Positions 15,467 through 25,213 of a stretch of 64,000 nt of DNA are shown one piece after another. The notes beneath the pieces are model-generated. The model was not told where the DNA came from, did not search any database, and was given only the letters and a program-made list of their open reading frames with translations. The stretch lies in assembly GCF_004119455.1 (NCBI RefSeq), contig NZ_NRQT01000005.1:417044-481043 (forward strand). The letters are read 5' to 3'. Source of the DNA: Chryseobacterium sp. CH25. GTDB lineage: Bacteria > Bacteroidota > Bacteroidia > Flavobacteriales > Weeksellaceae. Both the position numbers and the translations under genes were made by a program. The stretch's first letter is position 1. Every line of letters starts with the position of its first letter.

Positions 15467-17392
15467 TTATTTTTTAATAAACTGTTCTACTCTGTCATCC
15501 AGTCTCAGAAGATAAGTTCCTGTAGGAATTCCCTGTACAGAAATGTTCTTTTTATTTCTGAACGGGTCTTTCTCTGTATAAATCACTTTTCCGGAAAGAT
15601 CAATAATCTGAGCTGTTTTCACTTTTTCCGTTTCTCCACTTATGAAAAGGTTATCATATACCGGATTTGGATATATTTTTAAAGTTTTTTCTGCAGAAGT
15701 AATAAGCTCTGAAGTGGATAAAGTTCCAAGAGTCTGACAGTAATTAGACGGATAAGAATCCCATTCACTCAAATTAAATGTAGTAGTTGGGTGATTTATA
15801 TTGCTTTTTCTATACAAAGAAACATTGCCATTGGTATTAGCTGTATACTTAGTTCCGATAGCATCTACGGTCACAAATTCATTATAAGCAAGCTCTACAT
15901 AATTATCTCCTTTAAAGGCCATAGGATCTGAAGAGGTTACAAATTTAGCCTGACTATTCGAATAACAGGATAAAGTGGATTTAGGATTCAGAATCACAAA
16001 AGTTTCATTATTCCCTACTTTACCTTCCAGCTCATAAGTATCAGCACGGTAATAATTCCCCTGAGTATTTTTAAGCTGAATATTGATTCTGTAATCATTC
16101 AAATTAACTTCGTGGCCTGTTTTATTAGTGATTTCCAAGGCATTATTATTAACCATGGTATTGTTGGTTCCTGAAATGTATTTTGTAATGATCAGATCTT
16201 TCGCATAAGAATCTGATGCAATGGTAGCTGCTGTTACAGTATTACTTAAAGGAGATTCAAGATAGCCCTTGTCGTAAGCTTTTACAGTAAAAGTATAAGT
16301 AGTGGATGGATTAAGGTGATCTATACTTATAGAAGTGTTCTTAGTAGTCGCAATGGGCGTAGTTGAGCCATTCACATAAATCTTGTAACCAAGTACATCT
16401 GTTTCCGGCGAGGCTGTCCAGTTCAGATTAATAAAATAAGCATTCTGCTGAGTGGTAGCAAGGGAACCTGGTGCAGACGGAGCAATTGCGTCCGGTGTTT
16501 CAGACCATATCATATTAACCCACTCTGGGTGATCTATAAATGGGTTCCTGTTATTCTGTATAGCGTATATTGCATTATTTCTATCTATTTCTCTTTGTGA
16601 AACAGGATCGGCAGCGCTCCATTGTTTCAACATTTCAATATAAGGAAGATCAATTGCTCTTTCTTCCGTACCATCAAGCGGGCATTGATCTGTTAAAGGC
16701 GTTATGGTTGCCGAGGTACTATACGCAGTATTAAATGAACTTAGTTTACCTTCATATCTTACTGCAAAATATAATAATGACCTTGCAATATCTCCTTTAA
16801 ACTCATCAATCGGCTCATAAACCCTTCCTTTATAAGGGTAATTGGGAATTGCAGCATTTGATATTCTGGACCCATTGGTGAAATTGTAGTGATTGGTGCT
16901 ATTTCCTATTCCATAAGGGTAATTTCTTCTCAACTGATTAATTCTGGCATCCGCAGGGATGATAAAATTCAGATCTGAAAACATGGGATAATCACTAATT
17001 GTTTTATTGGTATCAACAAGAAGGGTGGTAAATGTGCTCTGCGGCATCATATGTTCTTTATTATACCCCATTCCTTCCATAGAAGTACCAGCTACTAATT
17101 GATTTACTTTGTATTCATATGCATCTGTTTCCAGTGGTTTCTCAGAATAGATATCCAGTAAAAATTCCGTATTGGTTGCATCATGATCGTAATATTTATC
17201 AAGATCGGTTTGTGCATAAAAAAGCTGAATACCATCATAATGCCAGTTGATATTCTTCTCAGAGATGATATCATGCAGCTTAGATTTCAGTGCATACCCT
17301 GTTAATCCGGCTGTTCCGTTATAATATCCGGCAGGAGCCTGCGCTGAGATATAAGAAGAAATCAAAATAATAGGAAATAGAATTTTTTTCAT
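15467..17392 (-). CDS. Secreted endonuclease I family protein with Fn3, lamin-tail-like and T9SS domains
   Basis: A 641-residue extracellular nuclease. The signal peptide is 1-18 (ISAQA). The endonuclease I domain spans about 25-290 with the beta-beta-metal motif YNKEHMMPQSTF (catalytic His114) and the downstream DLNFIIPADARINQLR. A fibronectin type III domain covers about 300-390 (LNWTASPETDVLGYKIYVNG). A lamin-tail-like beta sandwich follows at about 395-540 (NALEITNKTGHEVNLNDYRI). The C-terminal sorting domain begins near 560 (KTLKIYPNPVYDNLFISG) and directs export by type IX secretion. Likely role: degradation of environmental DNA or RNA for nutrients. It is monocistronic. Confidence 0.85.
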   Translation of the reverse strand: MKKILFPIILISSYISAQAPAGYYNGTAGLTGYALKSKLHDIISEKNINWHYDGIQLFYAQTDLDKYYDHDATNTEFLLDIYSEKPLETDAYEYKVNQLVAGTSMEGMGYNKEHMMPQSTFTTLLVDTNKTISDYPMFSDLNFIIPADARINQLRRNYPYGIGNSTNHYNFTNGSRISNAAIPNYPYKGRVYEPIDEFKGDIARSLLYFAVRYEGKLSSFNTAYSTSATITPLTDQCPLDGTEERAIDLPYIEMLKQWSAADPVSQREIDRNNAIYAIQNNRNPFIDHPEWVNMIWSETPDAIAPSAPGSLATTQQNAYFINLNWTASPETDVLGYKIYVNGSTTPIATTKNTSISIDHLNPSTTYTFTVKAYDKGYLESPLSNTVTAATIASDSYAKDLIITKYISGTNNTMVNNNALEITNKTGHEVNLNDYRINIQLKNTQGNYYRADTYELEGKVGNNETFVILNPKSTLSCYSNSQAKFVTSSDPMAFKGDNYVELAYNEFVTVDAIGTKYTANTNGNVSLYRKSNINHPTTTFNLSEWDSYPSNYCQTLGTLSTSELITSAEKTLKIYPNPVYDNLFISGETEKVKTAQIIDLSGKVIYTEKDPFRNKKNISVQGIPTGTYLLRLDDRVEQFIKK

Positions 17393-17556
17393 ACCTTAAA
17401 AATTGGGCGACTAAATTAGTAAAATAAAATACGCAAAAGATTGAATATTTTATTAAGAATACATTAATTCTCAAAATATAAAAAATTGGAAATTAAAATA
17501 TTGACATGATATATATTATGGATGTGATAATTTTTTTAGCATTCCGTCAATTTGGT

Positions 17557-17564
17557 TATCTTTG
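17557..17564 (+). promoter_or_regulatory. TAnnTTTG promoter box of the acyl-CoA dehydrogenase gene
   Basis: TATCTTTG lies 20 bases before the ATG at 17584. Its position inside the longest open frame (from 17506) argues for the shorter protein. Confidence 0.6.
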
Positions 17565-17583
17565 GGAACTAACTATTATCAAT

Positions 17584-18723
17584 ATGAATACAGAGACAAT
17601 TGACAACATCAAAATGATAGCGGAGACAGCTAGAGAATTTGCAGAGAAGAATATCCGACCGAATATTATGGAGTGGGATGAAAGCCAGACTTTTCCAAAA
17701 GACTTATTTCACCAGCTGGGAGAAATGGGCTTTATGGGAATTGTAGTGCCTGAGCAATACGGAGGTTCCGGCTTAAGTTATCATGAATACGTTACGATCC
17801 TGGATGAAATATCTCAAGTAGATCCGTCTATTGGTCTTTCTGTAGCAGCACACAACTCTCTTTGTACAAATCATATTTATGAATTTGGTAATGAAGAGCA
17901 AAGAAATAAGTGGCTTCCTCAATTAGCTTCCGGAAAAGTAATCGGAGCCTGGGGATTAACAGAGCATAATACTGGGTCTGATTCAGGAGGAATGTCTACC
18001 ACTGCTGTAAAAGACGGTGATGAATGGATCATTAACGGAGCTAAGAACTTTATTACTCACGCTATTTCAGGAGATATTGCTGTAGTAATGACCAGAACAG
18101 GTGAAAAAGGAGCTAAAAATAACTCTACCGCTTTTGTTTTGGAAAAAGGAATGCCTGGTTTTACTTCAGGAAAAAAAGAAAATAAATTAGGGATGCGTGC
18201 TTCTGAAACGGCAGAGCTAATTTTCGATAATGTACGTGTACCGGATTCTCACCGTTTAGGAGAAGTGGGTGAAGGTTTCAAACAGGCTATGAAAATTCTT
18301 GACGGAGGTAGAATTTCTATCGCTGCTTTAAGTTTAGGAACAGCAAGAGGAGCTTATAAGGCTGCTTTAAAATATGCTAAAGAAAGACATCAGTTTGGAA
18401 AATCAATCTCTGAATTCCAAGCGATCAACTTCATGTTAGCTGATATGGCTACAGAAATTGATGCTGCTGAACTTCTTATTCAAAGAGCAGCAACATTGAA
18501 AAATGCTAAGCAAAAAATGACAAAAGAAGGGGCAATGGCAAAATTATATGCTTCTGAAGCTTGTGTAAGAATTGCCAATAATGCTGTTCAGATCTTCGGA
18601 GGATACGGATATACAAAAGATTTCCCTGCTGAAAAATTCTACAGAGACTCTAAGCTTTGTACAATTGGTGAAGGAACTTCTGAAATCCAGAGACTGGTGA
18701 TCGGAAGAGATATTACAAAATAA
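17584..18723 (+). CDS. Acyl-CoA dehydrogenase
   Basis: A flavoenzyme of fatty acid or branched-chain acyl-CoA oxidation that introduces the alpha-beta double bond. The chosen start gives 379 residues, the normal family length; the longer frame from 17506 adds an unrelated hydrophobic stretch that spans the promoter. Seen: substrate and FAD segments GAWGLTEHNTGSD and WIINGAKNFITHA, the catalytic region KLCTIGEGTSEIQRLVIGRD with the base Glu near residue 365, and FGGYGYTKDFPAEKFYRD. Short-chain, medium-chain or isovaleryl specificity cannot be settled. A DinB-family gene follows within 17 bases. Confidence 0.92.
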   Translation: MNTETIDNIKMIAETAREFAEKNIRPNIMEWDESQTFPKDLFHQLGEMGFMGIVVPEQYGGSGLSYHEYVTILDEISQVDPSIGLSVAAHNSLCTNHIYEFGNEEQRNKWLPQLASGKVIGAWGLTEHNTGSDSGGMSTTAVKDGDEWIINGAKNFITHAISGDIAVVMTRTGEKGAKNNSTAFVLEKGMPGFTSGKKENKLGMRASETAELIFDNVRVPDSHRLGEVGEGFKQAMKILDGGRISIAALSLGTARGAYKAALKYAKERHQFGKSISEFQAINFMLADMATEIDAAELLIQRAATLKNAKQKMTKEGAMAKLYASEACVRIANNAVQIFGGYGYTKDFPAEKFYRDSKLCTIGEGTSEIQRLVIGRDITK

Positions 18724-18740
18724 TTTTAACCCTCATACAA

Positions 18741-19238
18741 ATGATTAAACAGGCACTTTTAGGTGAATTTCTGCACGAAGCTGAAAACACCAGAAAAATT
18801 TTAAAAGCAATCCCTGACAGCGCTTTAGACTGGAAACCCTCTGAAAAGAACTGGACAACCGGTCAGTTAGCGTCTCATATTGCAGAAGTTTACAACTGGT
18901 ATGACTCTACCTTTAATCAGGATGTCTTTGACATGGGTACCTATCAGTATGATAAAGGTGACATTTCCAAAGCTGAAAATATTGTAGCAAAGTTTGAAGA
19001 AAACGTTGCTAAAGCACAAAAGGTCTTGGAAGACTCTGATGAAAACACTTATTTTAATGAATGGAAGATGGAAATGAATGGAAATGCTCTTTTCCCGGCT
19101 TCACCAAGAATTCAGGTAGTAAGAGGTTTTCTTTATAATCATTTGTACCATCACAGGGGTGAACTGGTTGTCTATTTAAGATCAACCGGAAATAAAGTTC
19201 CCGGACTTTATGGCCCTACTGCCGATGATAAAATGTAA
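18741..19238 (+). CDS. DinB family putative metal-dependent protein
   Basis: A 165-residue four-helix DinB-fold protein. The metal-binding histidine triad characteristic of the superfamily is visible as His46 in LASHIAEVY and two histidines in LYHHRGELVVYL near 137. The motif WKPSEKNWTTGQL is typical of the DinB_2 group. Such proteins include bacillithiol transferases and thiol-dependent hydrolases, but many have no known activity. It is probably cotranscribed with the acyl-CoA dehydrogenase gene, and a strong terminator follows. Confidence 0.8.
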   Translation: MIKQALLGEFLHEAENTRKILKAIPDSALDWKPSEKNWTTGQLASHIAEVYNWYDSTFNQDVFDMGTYQYDKGDISKAENIVAKFEENVAKAQKVLEDSDENTYFNEWKMEMNGNALFPASPRIQVVRGFLYNHLYHHRGELVVYLRSTGNKVPGLYGPTADDKM

Positions 19239-19260
19239 CTGAAAATTATTTTAATTAATA

Positions 19261-19296
19261 AAAAATGGCATACGTAAATTACGTATGCCATTTTTT
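19261..19296 (+). terminator. Strong intrinsic terminator
   Basis: Stem AAATGGCATACGTAA with its complement around a minimal loop, then a T-run. Confidence 0.85.
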
Positions 19297-19442
19297 CATT
19301 TTGGGACAATATCAATTTGAATATATTTAATGTATTGCATAATATATTAAATGAAAGATCAAAAAAAATCTTAAAAATTTTTGTTTTTCGTAATAATATT
19401 TTTATTAATTTCGATTTACCATAATAAAAACAAATATTTAAT

Positions 19443-22373
19443 ATGAAAAGACAATTAACCCTACTTGGGATGCTTCTTATTACAGGAGTTTCATTCGCAC
19501 AGACTGACCGCCTTTGGTCACAAGAGTTATCAAGAACTTCTTCAGAGACTTTTGAAAACAAAGTTGGGATCCGAAATCCGAAACTATTCAGTTTGAATAT
19601 CAATGGATTGAAAAATGCTTTAGCTAAAGCACCAAAGAGATTGGCAGTTGGCGAAAAATCGGAAGTCATCATTTCGTTTCCGAATTCTGATGGCAAGATG
19701 GAAAGCTTCAAAGTAAAAGAAAATTCCAACTTCACTCCTGAATTAGCTGCAAAATATCCTGACATTAAATCTTATGTAGGTCAGGGGCTTGAAGATCCAA
19801 ATTCAACAGTGTATTTCAGTGTTTCTCCACTAGGGCTATCATCCATGGAAATTTACGGTGATAAATCAGCTGTATTTATTGAGCCTTATACTAAAGACCT
19901 TTCTACGTATGTTGTTTACAAAAAATCTGACAAAAATGATGATTTAAGTAAATTTGAATGTACTGTAGTAGATGTTGCTAAAAAAGGAGTTTCTAATGCA
20001 GGTATTGCCGCAAGACCTAATGCTGATGATGCTAAACTAAGAACATTCAGACTGGCATTATCCTGTACAGGAGAATACACGGCTTATTTTGGTGGAACAA
20101 AAGCTCAAGCGTTAGCTGCAATGAACACTACAATGACTCGTGTAAATGGTGTTTTTGAAAAAGATTTCGCTGCAAGAATGGTTCTTATAGCCAACAATGA
20201 CGCTGTTATTTATACCAATGCATCTACGGATCCTTATTCCGCTGCTTCAGGAATGAGCAGCTGGAACTCTCAATTACAAAGTACATTAACTTCTGTTATT
20301 GGTGAAGCTAATTATGATATCGGACACTTGTTCGGAGCTTCCGGAGGTGGAGGAAACGCAGGATGTATCGGATGTATCTGTACAAATGGATCAAAAGGTA
20401 GTGGTTATACTTCTCCTGCAGACTCAATTCCATCAGGGGATAATTTCGATATTGATTATGTGGCTCATGAAATGGGGCACCAGTTTGGTGGAAATCACAC
20501 CTTTTCTCATGGTAACGAAGGAACAGGGGTGAATATGGAACCTGGATCAGGATCAACAATCATGGGTTACGCCGGAATTACAGGCCAGGATGTTCAGCCT
20601 CACTCTGATGCATTTTTCCATGCTGTAAGTATCCAGCAGATTACTAATAATATTAAAGCTAAAACCTGCTCTGTAAATACCAATACTGGAAACTCAATTC
20701 CAACAGCCAATGCAGGATTAGACTATACAATTCCAAAAGGAACTCCATTTGTATTAACCGGAAGCGGAACTGATGCAGACGGTGATTCATTAACTTATAT
20801 CTGGGAACAGATGGATAATGCTTCTTCTTCTCAAACAGGAGCAAGTTCTGCCGCAAGTGCAACAAAAGCTTCAGGACCTAATTTCAGATCATGGACACCT
20901 ACCACTGTCCCTACAAGATATTTCCCAAGAATGGCATCTGTTTTAGCTGGTTCAACAACTACTGCAGGTACCGAAATTACTGTGGAAGCTCTTTCTTCGG
21001 TAGCCAGAACATTAAATTTCAGGTTTACTGTTCGTGATAATAAAGCAGGAGGTTCAGGAAATAATTCTGATGATGCTGTAATTACAGTAAACAGTACTGC
21101 AGGACCTTTTGCCGTTACTTCTCAGAATTCAGCAACAACTTATACAGGTGGAAGTTCACAAACTGTAACTTGGGATGTTGCAGGAACTACCGCGAATGGA
21201 GTAAACACAGCTAATGTAGATATTCTTTGGTCTACAGACAGCGGAAATACCTGGTCTACTCTATTATCTGCAACACCTAATGATGGCTCACAGGCTGTAA
21301 CCATTCCTAACGTTACTACCACTACAGGAAGAATTATGGTAAAAGGAGCTAATCACATTTTCTTTGATGTAAATAATGCCAATATTTCTGTAAACGCAGG
21401 ATCCGGAACACCTGATACAGTTGCTCCTACTGCTCCTACCCTTGCTGCTTCAGGAACAACTTCTACAAGCACAAACCTTTCATGGTCCGGAGCTACAGAT
21501 AATGTAGGAGTTACAGGATATGATGTGTATATGGGAGCTTCATTAATTGGTTCTACAGCTTCTACTACTTATACCGTAACAAGCTTAACTCCATCTACTA
21601 CTTACAGCTTCTCTGTAAAAGCGAAAGATGCAGCTGGTAACGCTTCTTCTTCAAGTAATACAGTAAACGTTACAACACTTGCAGGCGGAACAGTAACTTA
21701 TTGTTCTTCTTCAGCATCCAATACAGCTGATGAAAGAATCGGTAATGTAAAATTCGGTACCATCAACAATACTTCAACAGGAACTGCAGGCTATGAAAAC
21801 TTTACAGCGATCTCTACCAATGTAACAAGAGGAACTGCTTATACGCTTTCTATTACTCCGGTTTGGACTTCTACGAAGTACAGCGAAGCTTATGCTGTTT
21901 ATATTGATTACAATGGAAACGGTAGTTTTGCAGACAGCGGTGAGCTTGTATGGACAAAAGCAGGTTCTACAACAAGTCCGGTTACAGGAACAGTGACTAT
22001 CCCTTCAACAGCTACTCTTGGTTCAACAAGAATGAGAGTAATGATGAAGTACAGCTCAATTCCTACTTCATCTTGTGAAGCATATACATATGGACAGGTT
22101 GAAGATTATTCAGTAAATATTGTATCTTCAGGAAGAGGAGAACTTTCCAATACGAAAGATCTTATTACAGATATTAAATTATACCCTAACCCGGTAAAAG
22201 ATATCATGTATATCTCCAATACAACATCTGAAGACTATAAAATCTTTGATATGGGTGGAAAAGTGGTTGACTCAGGAAAACTTCAGAGAGGATCTGTGAA
22301 TGTAAGCAACTTGATTAAAGGGGCTTATATGATCCAAATTGGAGAAGTTTCTAAACGATTTGTTAAAAACTAA
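19443..22373 (+). CDS. T9SS-secreted reprolysin-like metalloprotease with Fn3 and GEVED domains
   Basis: A 976-residue zinc endopeptidase. The signal peptide is 1-20 (GVSFAQ). The pro-region covers about 21-190. The metzincin catalytic domain covers about 195-415 with HEMGHQFGGNH at 342-352 (zinc ligands His342, His346, His352; catalytic Glu343) and the Met-turn STIMGYAGI with Met374. Ig-like domains fill 420-650 (GTDADGDSLTYIWEQMD). An Fn3 domain lies at about 657-745, and a GEVED domain at about 752-893 (YIDYNGNGSFADSGE, YGQVEDYSVNI). The T9SS tail begins near 905 (IKLYPNPVKDIMYIS). Likely role: extracellular protein degradation. The next gene is a paralogue without Fn3 and GEVED. Confidence 0.87.
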   Translation: MKRQLTLLGMLLITGVSFAQTDRLWSQELSRTSSETFENKVGIRNPKLFSLNINGLKNALAKAPKRLAVGEKSEVIISFPNSDGKMESFKVKENSNFTPELAAKYPDIKSYVGQGLEDPNSTVYFSVSPLGLSSMEIYGDKSAVFIEPYTKDLSTYVVYKKSDKNDDLSKFECTVVDVAKKGVSNAGIAARPNADDAKLRTFRLALSCTGEYTAYFGGTKAQALAAMNTTMTRVNGVFEKDFAARMVLIANNDAVIYTNASTDPYSAASGMSSWNSQLQSTLTSVIGEANYDIGHLFGASGGGGNAGCIGCICTNGSKGSGYTSPADSIPSGDNFDIDYVAHEMGHQFGGNHTFSHGNEGTGVNMEPGSGSTIMGYAGITGQDVQPHSDAFFHAVSIQQITNNIKAKTCSVNTNTGNSIPTANAGLDYTIPKGTPFVLTGSGTDADGDSLTYIWEQMDNASSSQTGASSAASATKASGPNFRSWTPTTVPTRYFPRMASVLAGSTTTAGTEITVEALSSVARTLNFRFTVRDNKAGGSGNNSDDAVITVNSTAGPFAVTSQNSATTYTGGSSQTVTWDVAGTTANGVNTANVDILWSTDSGNTWSTLLSATPNDGSQAVTIPNVTTTTGRIMVKGANHIFFDVNNANISVNAGSGTPDTVAPTAPTLAASGTTSTSTNLSWSGATDNVGVTGYDVYMGASLIGSTASTTYTVTSLTPSTTYSFSVKAKDAAGNASSSSNTVNVTTLAGGTVTYCSSSASNTADERIGNVKFGTINNTSTGTAGYENFTAISTNVTRGTAYTLSITPVWTSTKYSEAYAVYIDYNGNGSFADSGELVWTKAGSTTSPVTGTVTIPSTATLGSTRMRVMMKYSSIPTSSCEAYTYGQVEDYSVNIVSSGRGELSNTKDLITDIKLYPNPVKDIMYISNTTSEDYKIFDMGGKVVDSGKLQRGSVNVSNLIKGAYMIQIGEVSKRFVKN

Positions 22374-22398
22374 TCACCATAAAAATTTAAACGATGTG

Positions 22399-22427
22399 AA
22401 ACTGCCCTTTAATAGGGCAGTTTTTTT
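22399..22427 (+). terminator. Intrinsic terminator
   Basis: Nine-base stem AAACTGCCC with GGGCAGTTT and a seven-base loop, followed by T residues. Confidence 0.85.
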
Positions 22428-22549
22428 ATTTGTTTATATTCAGAGGGTTGAATATTTTCCTGTTTATTATTTTTAATTATTCTAAAAAAGAATAATTATT
22501 TCTTAATATTTTCACTACTTTTGATCCTTACAAAAAAATTCACGGCAAC

Positions 22550-24781
22550 ATGAAAAAACAATTATTAATGATGGGGATGCTGGTATTATCTGGCGTATCT
22601 TTTGCGCAAACAGACCGTCTATGGTCCAGAAAAACCCAACAAAGAACTTCGCCAGTTTTAGAAAACATGAAAAACATTGATGATCCCAGAATTTTTCATC
22701 TGGACATTAATGGATTGAAAAATGTATTGGCAAGAACTCCCAAAAGAGCAACAGAAAAGTCATCCGTTATCATTTCTCTCCCTAATTCAGCAGGAAAGAT
22801 GGAACGCTTTACGGTAACGGAAAATTCAAATTTTGATCCTGAATTAGCTTCTAAATATCCGGATATTAAATCTTATATCGGACAGGGATTAGAAGACAAA
22901 ACATCAACAGTTTATTTCAGTATTTCTTCGTTAGGATTATCTTCTATGGAAATCTATGGTGATAAATCGGCTGTTTTTATTGAGCCTTATTCCAAAGACT
23001 TATCTACTTATGCTGTTTATAAAAGATCTGACAGAAAAAATGATCTGAACAATTTTGAATGTAAAGTACTTGAATCTGCACAAAAAGGTACTTCTAATAT
23101 TGTTACAGCTAAAAATGCAGATGATGCTGTTTTAAGAACATTCAGACTGGCATTATCCTGTACCGGAGAATATGCAGCTTATTTTGGTGGTACCAAAGCG
23201 GATGCATTGGCAGCTATGAACAATACCCTTACGCGTGTTAATGGTATTTTTGAAAATGATTTTGCTGCAAGAATGGTATTGATTCCTAATAATGATTCTA
23301 TTATTTATACGGATGCTAACAATGATCCTTTCTCACCATCCGGACAAATGCAAAAATGGAATTTTGAACTTATGAATGATCTGAGTTCAAAAATCGGGAA
23401 TGCAAATTTTGATATAGGTCATTTATTCGGTGCTACTGGTGGTGGTGGAAATGCCGGATGTATAGGTTGTTTATGCAGTGATGATATGTCTACTTATAAT
23501 TATATGGGAACTACTTACCCTGAAAATTATAAAGGAAGCGGATATACTTCTCCATCTAACGGTATTCCTTCAGGAGATACTTTTGATATTGACTTTGTAG
23601 CGCACGAAATGGGACACCAGTTTGGTGGAAACCACACATTTTCATATACTACACAAACAGGATTACAGCCTGTAGAACCAGGTTCAGGATCTACCATTAT
23701 GGGATATGCAGGAATTACACCTTATGATGTGCAGAGAAATTCAAATCCGTTTTTTCATGCCCGTAGCATTGAACAGATCACCAATAATATTAAGACAAAA
23801 CCCTGCTCTGTAAATACACCTACAGGAAATACCATTCCTACAGCCAATGCCGGTGCAGACTATACAGTTCCTAAAAGTACACCATTTGTACTGACAGGTG
23901 CCGGAACTGATGCTGATGGAGATTCACTTACCTACATCTGGGAACAGATGGATAACGGTACATCCTCTCAAACAGGAAGTAATTCTGCAGCAACATCTAC
24001 AAAAAGTGCTGGACCAACATTCAGATCATGGGTGCCTACAGCTTCTCCAGTAAGATATTTTCCAAGAATGACTACTGTTTTAGCAGGAGAAACTGAAACG
24101 ATGGGTCAGGAAATAAGAGTTGAAGCATTATCTTCCGTTTCAAGAGATCTGAATTTCAGATTTACAGTTAGAGATAACAGGTTGGGTGGTGCAGCAAACA
24201 ACTCTGATGATGTTAAAATTACAGTGAATGCATTTGCGGGCCCTTTCCTTATTACTTCTCAGAACACTGCTTTATCATATGTTGGTGGAAGCTCACAGAT
24301 TGTAACCTGGGATGTAGCAGGAACCACTGCTAATAATATCAATGCTGCCAATGTAGATATTCTTTGGTCAACAGATAACGGAGAGACCTGGACTACTCTA
24401 TTAGCCGGAACTCCTAATGACGGTTCTGAAGCTGTAGTAATTCCCAATATTGCAACCCGTTCAGGAAGAATCATGGTGAAAGGAAGCAATCATATCTTCT
24501 TTGATGTAAATAATGCTAATATTTCTGTAACCACAAGTGAACTGTCTACTGCAGAAACTCAACTGAAAGGTTCTACAGAAATCAAGTTGTATCCAAACCC
24601 TGTAAAAGATATTTTAACCCTTTCAAACACCAGATCAGAACGATTTAAAATCTATGACATGTCCGGGAAACTGGTTACTGAAGGATCTCTTCAAAATGGT
24701 ACAGTGAATGTAAGTAGCCTTATAAAAGGAAATTATGTGATCCAGATTGAGAAGTTTTCAAAAATGTTCATTAAAAAATAA
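22550..24781 (+). CDS. T9SS-secreted reprolysin-like metalloprotease, short paralogue
   Basis: A 743-residue paralogue of the preceding protease. Signal peptide 1-20 (GVSFAQ), pro-region, and a metzincin domain with HEMGHQFGGNH at 352-362 and the Met-turn STIMGYAGI. An extra loop of about 18 residues precedes the active site (CSDDMSTYNYMGTTYPENYK) compared with the longer paralogue. Ig-like domains (GTDADGDSLTYIWEQMD) lead directly into the T9SS tail near 667 (IKLYPNPVKDILTLSNT). The Fn3 and GEVED modules of the first copy are absent. It has its own terminator, so the pair are tandem duplicates, each its own unit. Function: extracellular proteolysis, substrate unknown. Confidence 0.87.
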   Translation: MKKQLLMMGMLVLSGVSFAQTDRLWSRKTQQRTSPVLENMKNIDDPRIFHLDINGLKNVLARTPKRATEKSSVIISLPNSAGKMERFTVTENSNFDPELASKYPDIKSYIGQGLEDKTSTVYFSISSLGLSSMEIYGDKSAVFIEPYSKDLSTYAVYKRSDRKNDLNNFECKVLESAQKGTSNIVTAKNADDAVLRTFRLALSCTGEYAAYFGGTKADALAAMNNTLTRVNGIFENDFAARMVLIPNNDSIIYTDANNDPFSPSGQMQKWNFELMNDLSSKIGNANFDIGHLFGATGGGGNAGCIGCLCSDDMSTYNYMGTTYPENYKGSGYTSPSNGIPSGDTFDIDFVAHEMGHQFGGNHTFSYTTQTGLQPVEPGSGSTIMGYAGITPYDVQRNSNPFFHARSIEQITNNIKTKPCSVNTPTGNTIPTANAGADYTVPKSTPFVLTGAGTDADGDSLTYIWEQMDNGTSSQTGSNSAATSTKSAGPTFRSWVPTASPVRYFPRMTTVLAGETETMGQEIRVEALSSVSRDLNFRFTVRDNRLGGAANNSDDVKITVNAFAGPFLITSQNTALSYVGGSSQIVTWDVAGTTANNINAANVDILWSTDNGETWTTLLAGTPNDGSEAVVIPNIATRSGRIMVKGSNHIFFDVNNANISVTTSELSTAETQLKGSTEIKLYPNPVKDILTLSNTRSERFKIYDMSGKLVTEGSLQNGTVNVSSLIKGNYVIQIEKFSKMFIKK

Positions 24782-24800
24782 GACATTTTAAATAGAAATA

Positions 24801-24830
24801 AAAAAGACCGCTCATAAGAGTGGTCTTTTT
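24801..24830 (+). terminator. Intrinsic terminator
   Basis: Stem AAAAAGACCGCTC against GAGTGGTCTTTTT with one G-U pair and a short loop. Confidence 0.8.
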
Positions 24831-25213
24831 TATTGAAATTTCCAATTATGTTTACATTTTATCATTTAAATCACTAGCATTCATGTAATTAATTTCAACA
24901 ATAATGTTTTATTTAAAATAATTTTATACACTATTATATTTTTGGTTAATTTTATCGTTCAATATTATTCACTTATTGTACCGTTACCCGTTTGTATTTA
25001 AGGGAAGCTTTCAATGGCTTTTCTAACAATGAATTACTCTGTTATTCCGTTTTTTTTCAATTTGGAAAACCATTCATCACATTATAAATTAAACATTTTC
25101 TGTTTAAGAAAATCGGTATATAAATAAAAGATAAATTTTCTATGTAAACACTGGCTTCGGTCTGCATCCCTGACAATACCTAATTAAATTTCACATAATT
25201 TAAAATTTTTTAT
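24831..25213. other. Gene-free AT-rich interval
   Basis: No coding frame, RNA or repeat recognised. It must contain the promoter of the TNT-like gene, but no clear TAnnTTTG box was found. Confidence 0.5.

Noticed and set aside
17506..17583. Longer start of the acyl-CoA dehydrogenase
   Set aside because: The extra codons contain the TATCTTTG promoter box and lack homology to the family; the ATG at 17584 gives the normal length.
19208..19765. 185-residue minus-strand frame
   Set aside because: Shadow of the first metalloprotease gene and its upstream terminator; no start context and no family.
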